Assembly (NCBI GenBank): GCA_905221605.1
Contig: CAJNDS010000114.1
Span: 727,855-791,854, forward strand
Origin: Symbiodinium natans
Lineage: Eukaryota; Sar; Dinophyceae; Suessiales; Symbiodiniaceae
Length of the DNA: 64,000 nucleotides
Reading direction: 5' to 3'
Below: more model-generated notes on this DNA
What the model was told of the DNA's origin: nothing
What the model saw: the letters and a program-made list of their open reading frames with translations, nothing else
Database searches by the model: none
How positions within the stretch are numbered: the stretch's first letter is position 1
The DNA itself: not shown here

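Noticed and set aside
1-64000. True chromosome end
   Set aside because: Telomere-type arrays are short, in both orientations and between exons, so they are interstitial.

Overview
The window looks like nuclear DNA of a dinoflagellate. The evidence is tiny exons (about 30-110 bases) separated by introns of several hundred bases to 13 kb, splice donors that include GC and probably GA as well as GT, neighbouring genes on the same strand, and the plant/alveolate-type telomere repeat TTTAGGG scattered through almost every intron. No long open reading frame in the window is a conventional gene; the long ones are simple repeats or satellites. No rRNA, tRNA, CRISPR array or prokaryotic operon was found. 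Genus cannot be read from the sequence.

I read two multi-exon genes, both on the + strand, by joining short open segments whose splice phases and order match known families. (1) About 1-18.2 kb: a TAF2-like (TFIID subunit, M1-aminopeptidase-like fold) gene whose 5' end lies upstream of the window. It shows the end of the N-terminal domain (exon near 195-279), the helical part of the M1 fold (5.4-5.9 kb), the QW-(I/V)-YG...CPV motif (6.1 kb), the following beta domain (7.55 kb) and HEAT-like helices (8.6-13.4 kb). (2) 19,927 to beyond 64,000: a VPS13/chorein-family bridge-like lipid transfer protein. Its N-terminal chorein domain is rebuilt with matching phases over nine exons (19.9-23.9 kb). 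The repeated beta-groove segments, the WEPF(L)E motif (41.3 kb) and the start of an SHR-BD/VAB-like region (63.8 kb) follow in the expected order. A short single-exon gene for a secreted or lipobox-bearing cysteine-rich protein (27,123-27,422) appears nested in a VPS13 intron.

The rest is mobile and repetitive DNA. At least eight families of short hairpin-like elements (MITE-type, about 90-230 bp, terminal inverted repeats) fill the introns, sometimes nested in each other or split by telomere-type arrays. Between VPS13 exons at 42.7 and 55.8 kb lies a 13-kb intron holding five unrelated satellites: a degenerate AT-rich repeat (43.0-44.2 kb), a giant inverted repeat (44.2-45.5 kb), a three-part ~410-430-bp higher-order satellite (47.75-49.84 kb), a 100-N assembly gap, and a G-rich satellite with an exact 1,814-bp higher-order period (49.94-55.0 kb). 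A 31-bp satellite sits at 56.56-57.19 kb.

The most interesting signal is the link between telomere-type arrays and splice sites. TTTAGGG arrays often start exactly at an exon end so that the repeat itself supplies the donor (G|GTTTAG), and CCCTAAA arrays often lie just before acceptors, where CTAAAC could serve as a branch-point-like sequence. This suggests that telomere repeats seed or maintain introns here. Exon borders are hand-read; those with phase agreement to their neighbours are marked with higher confidence.
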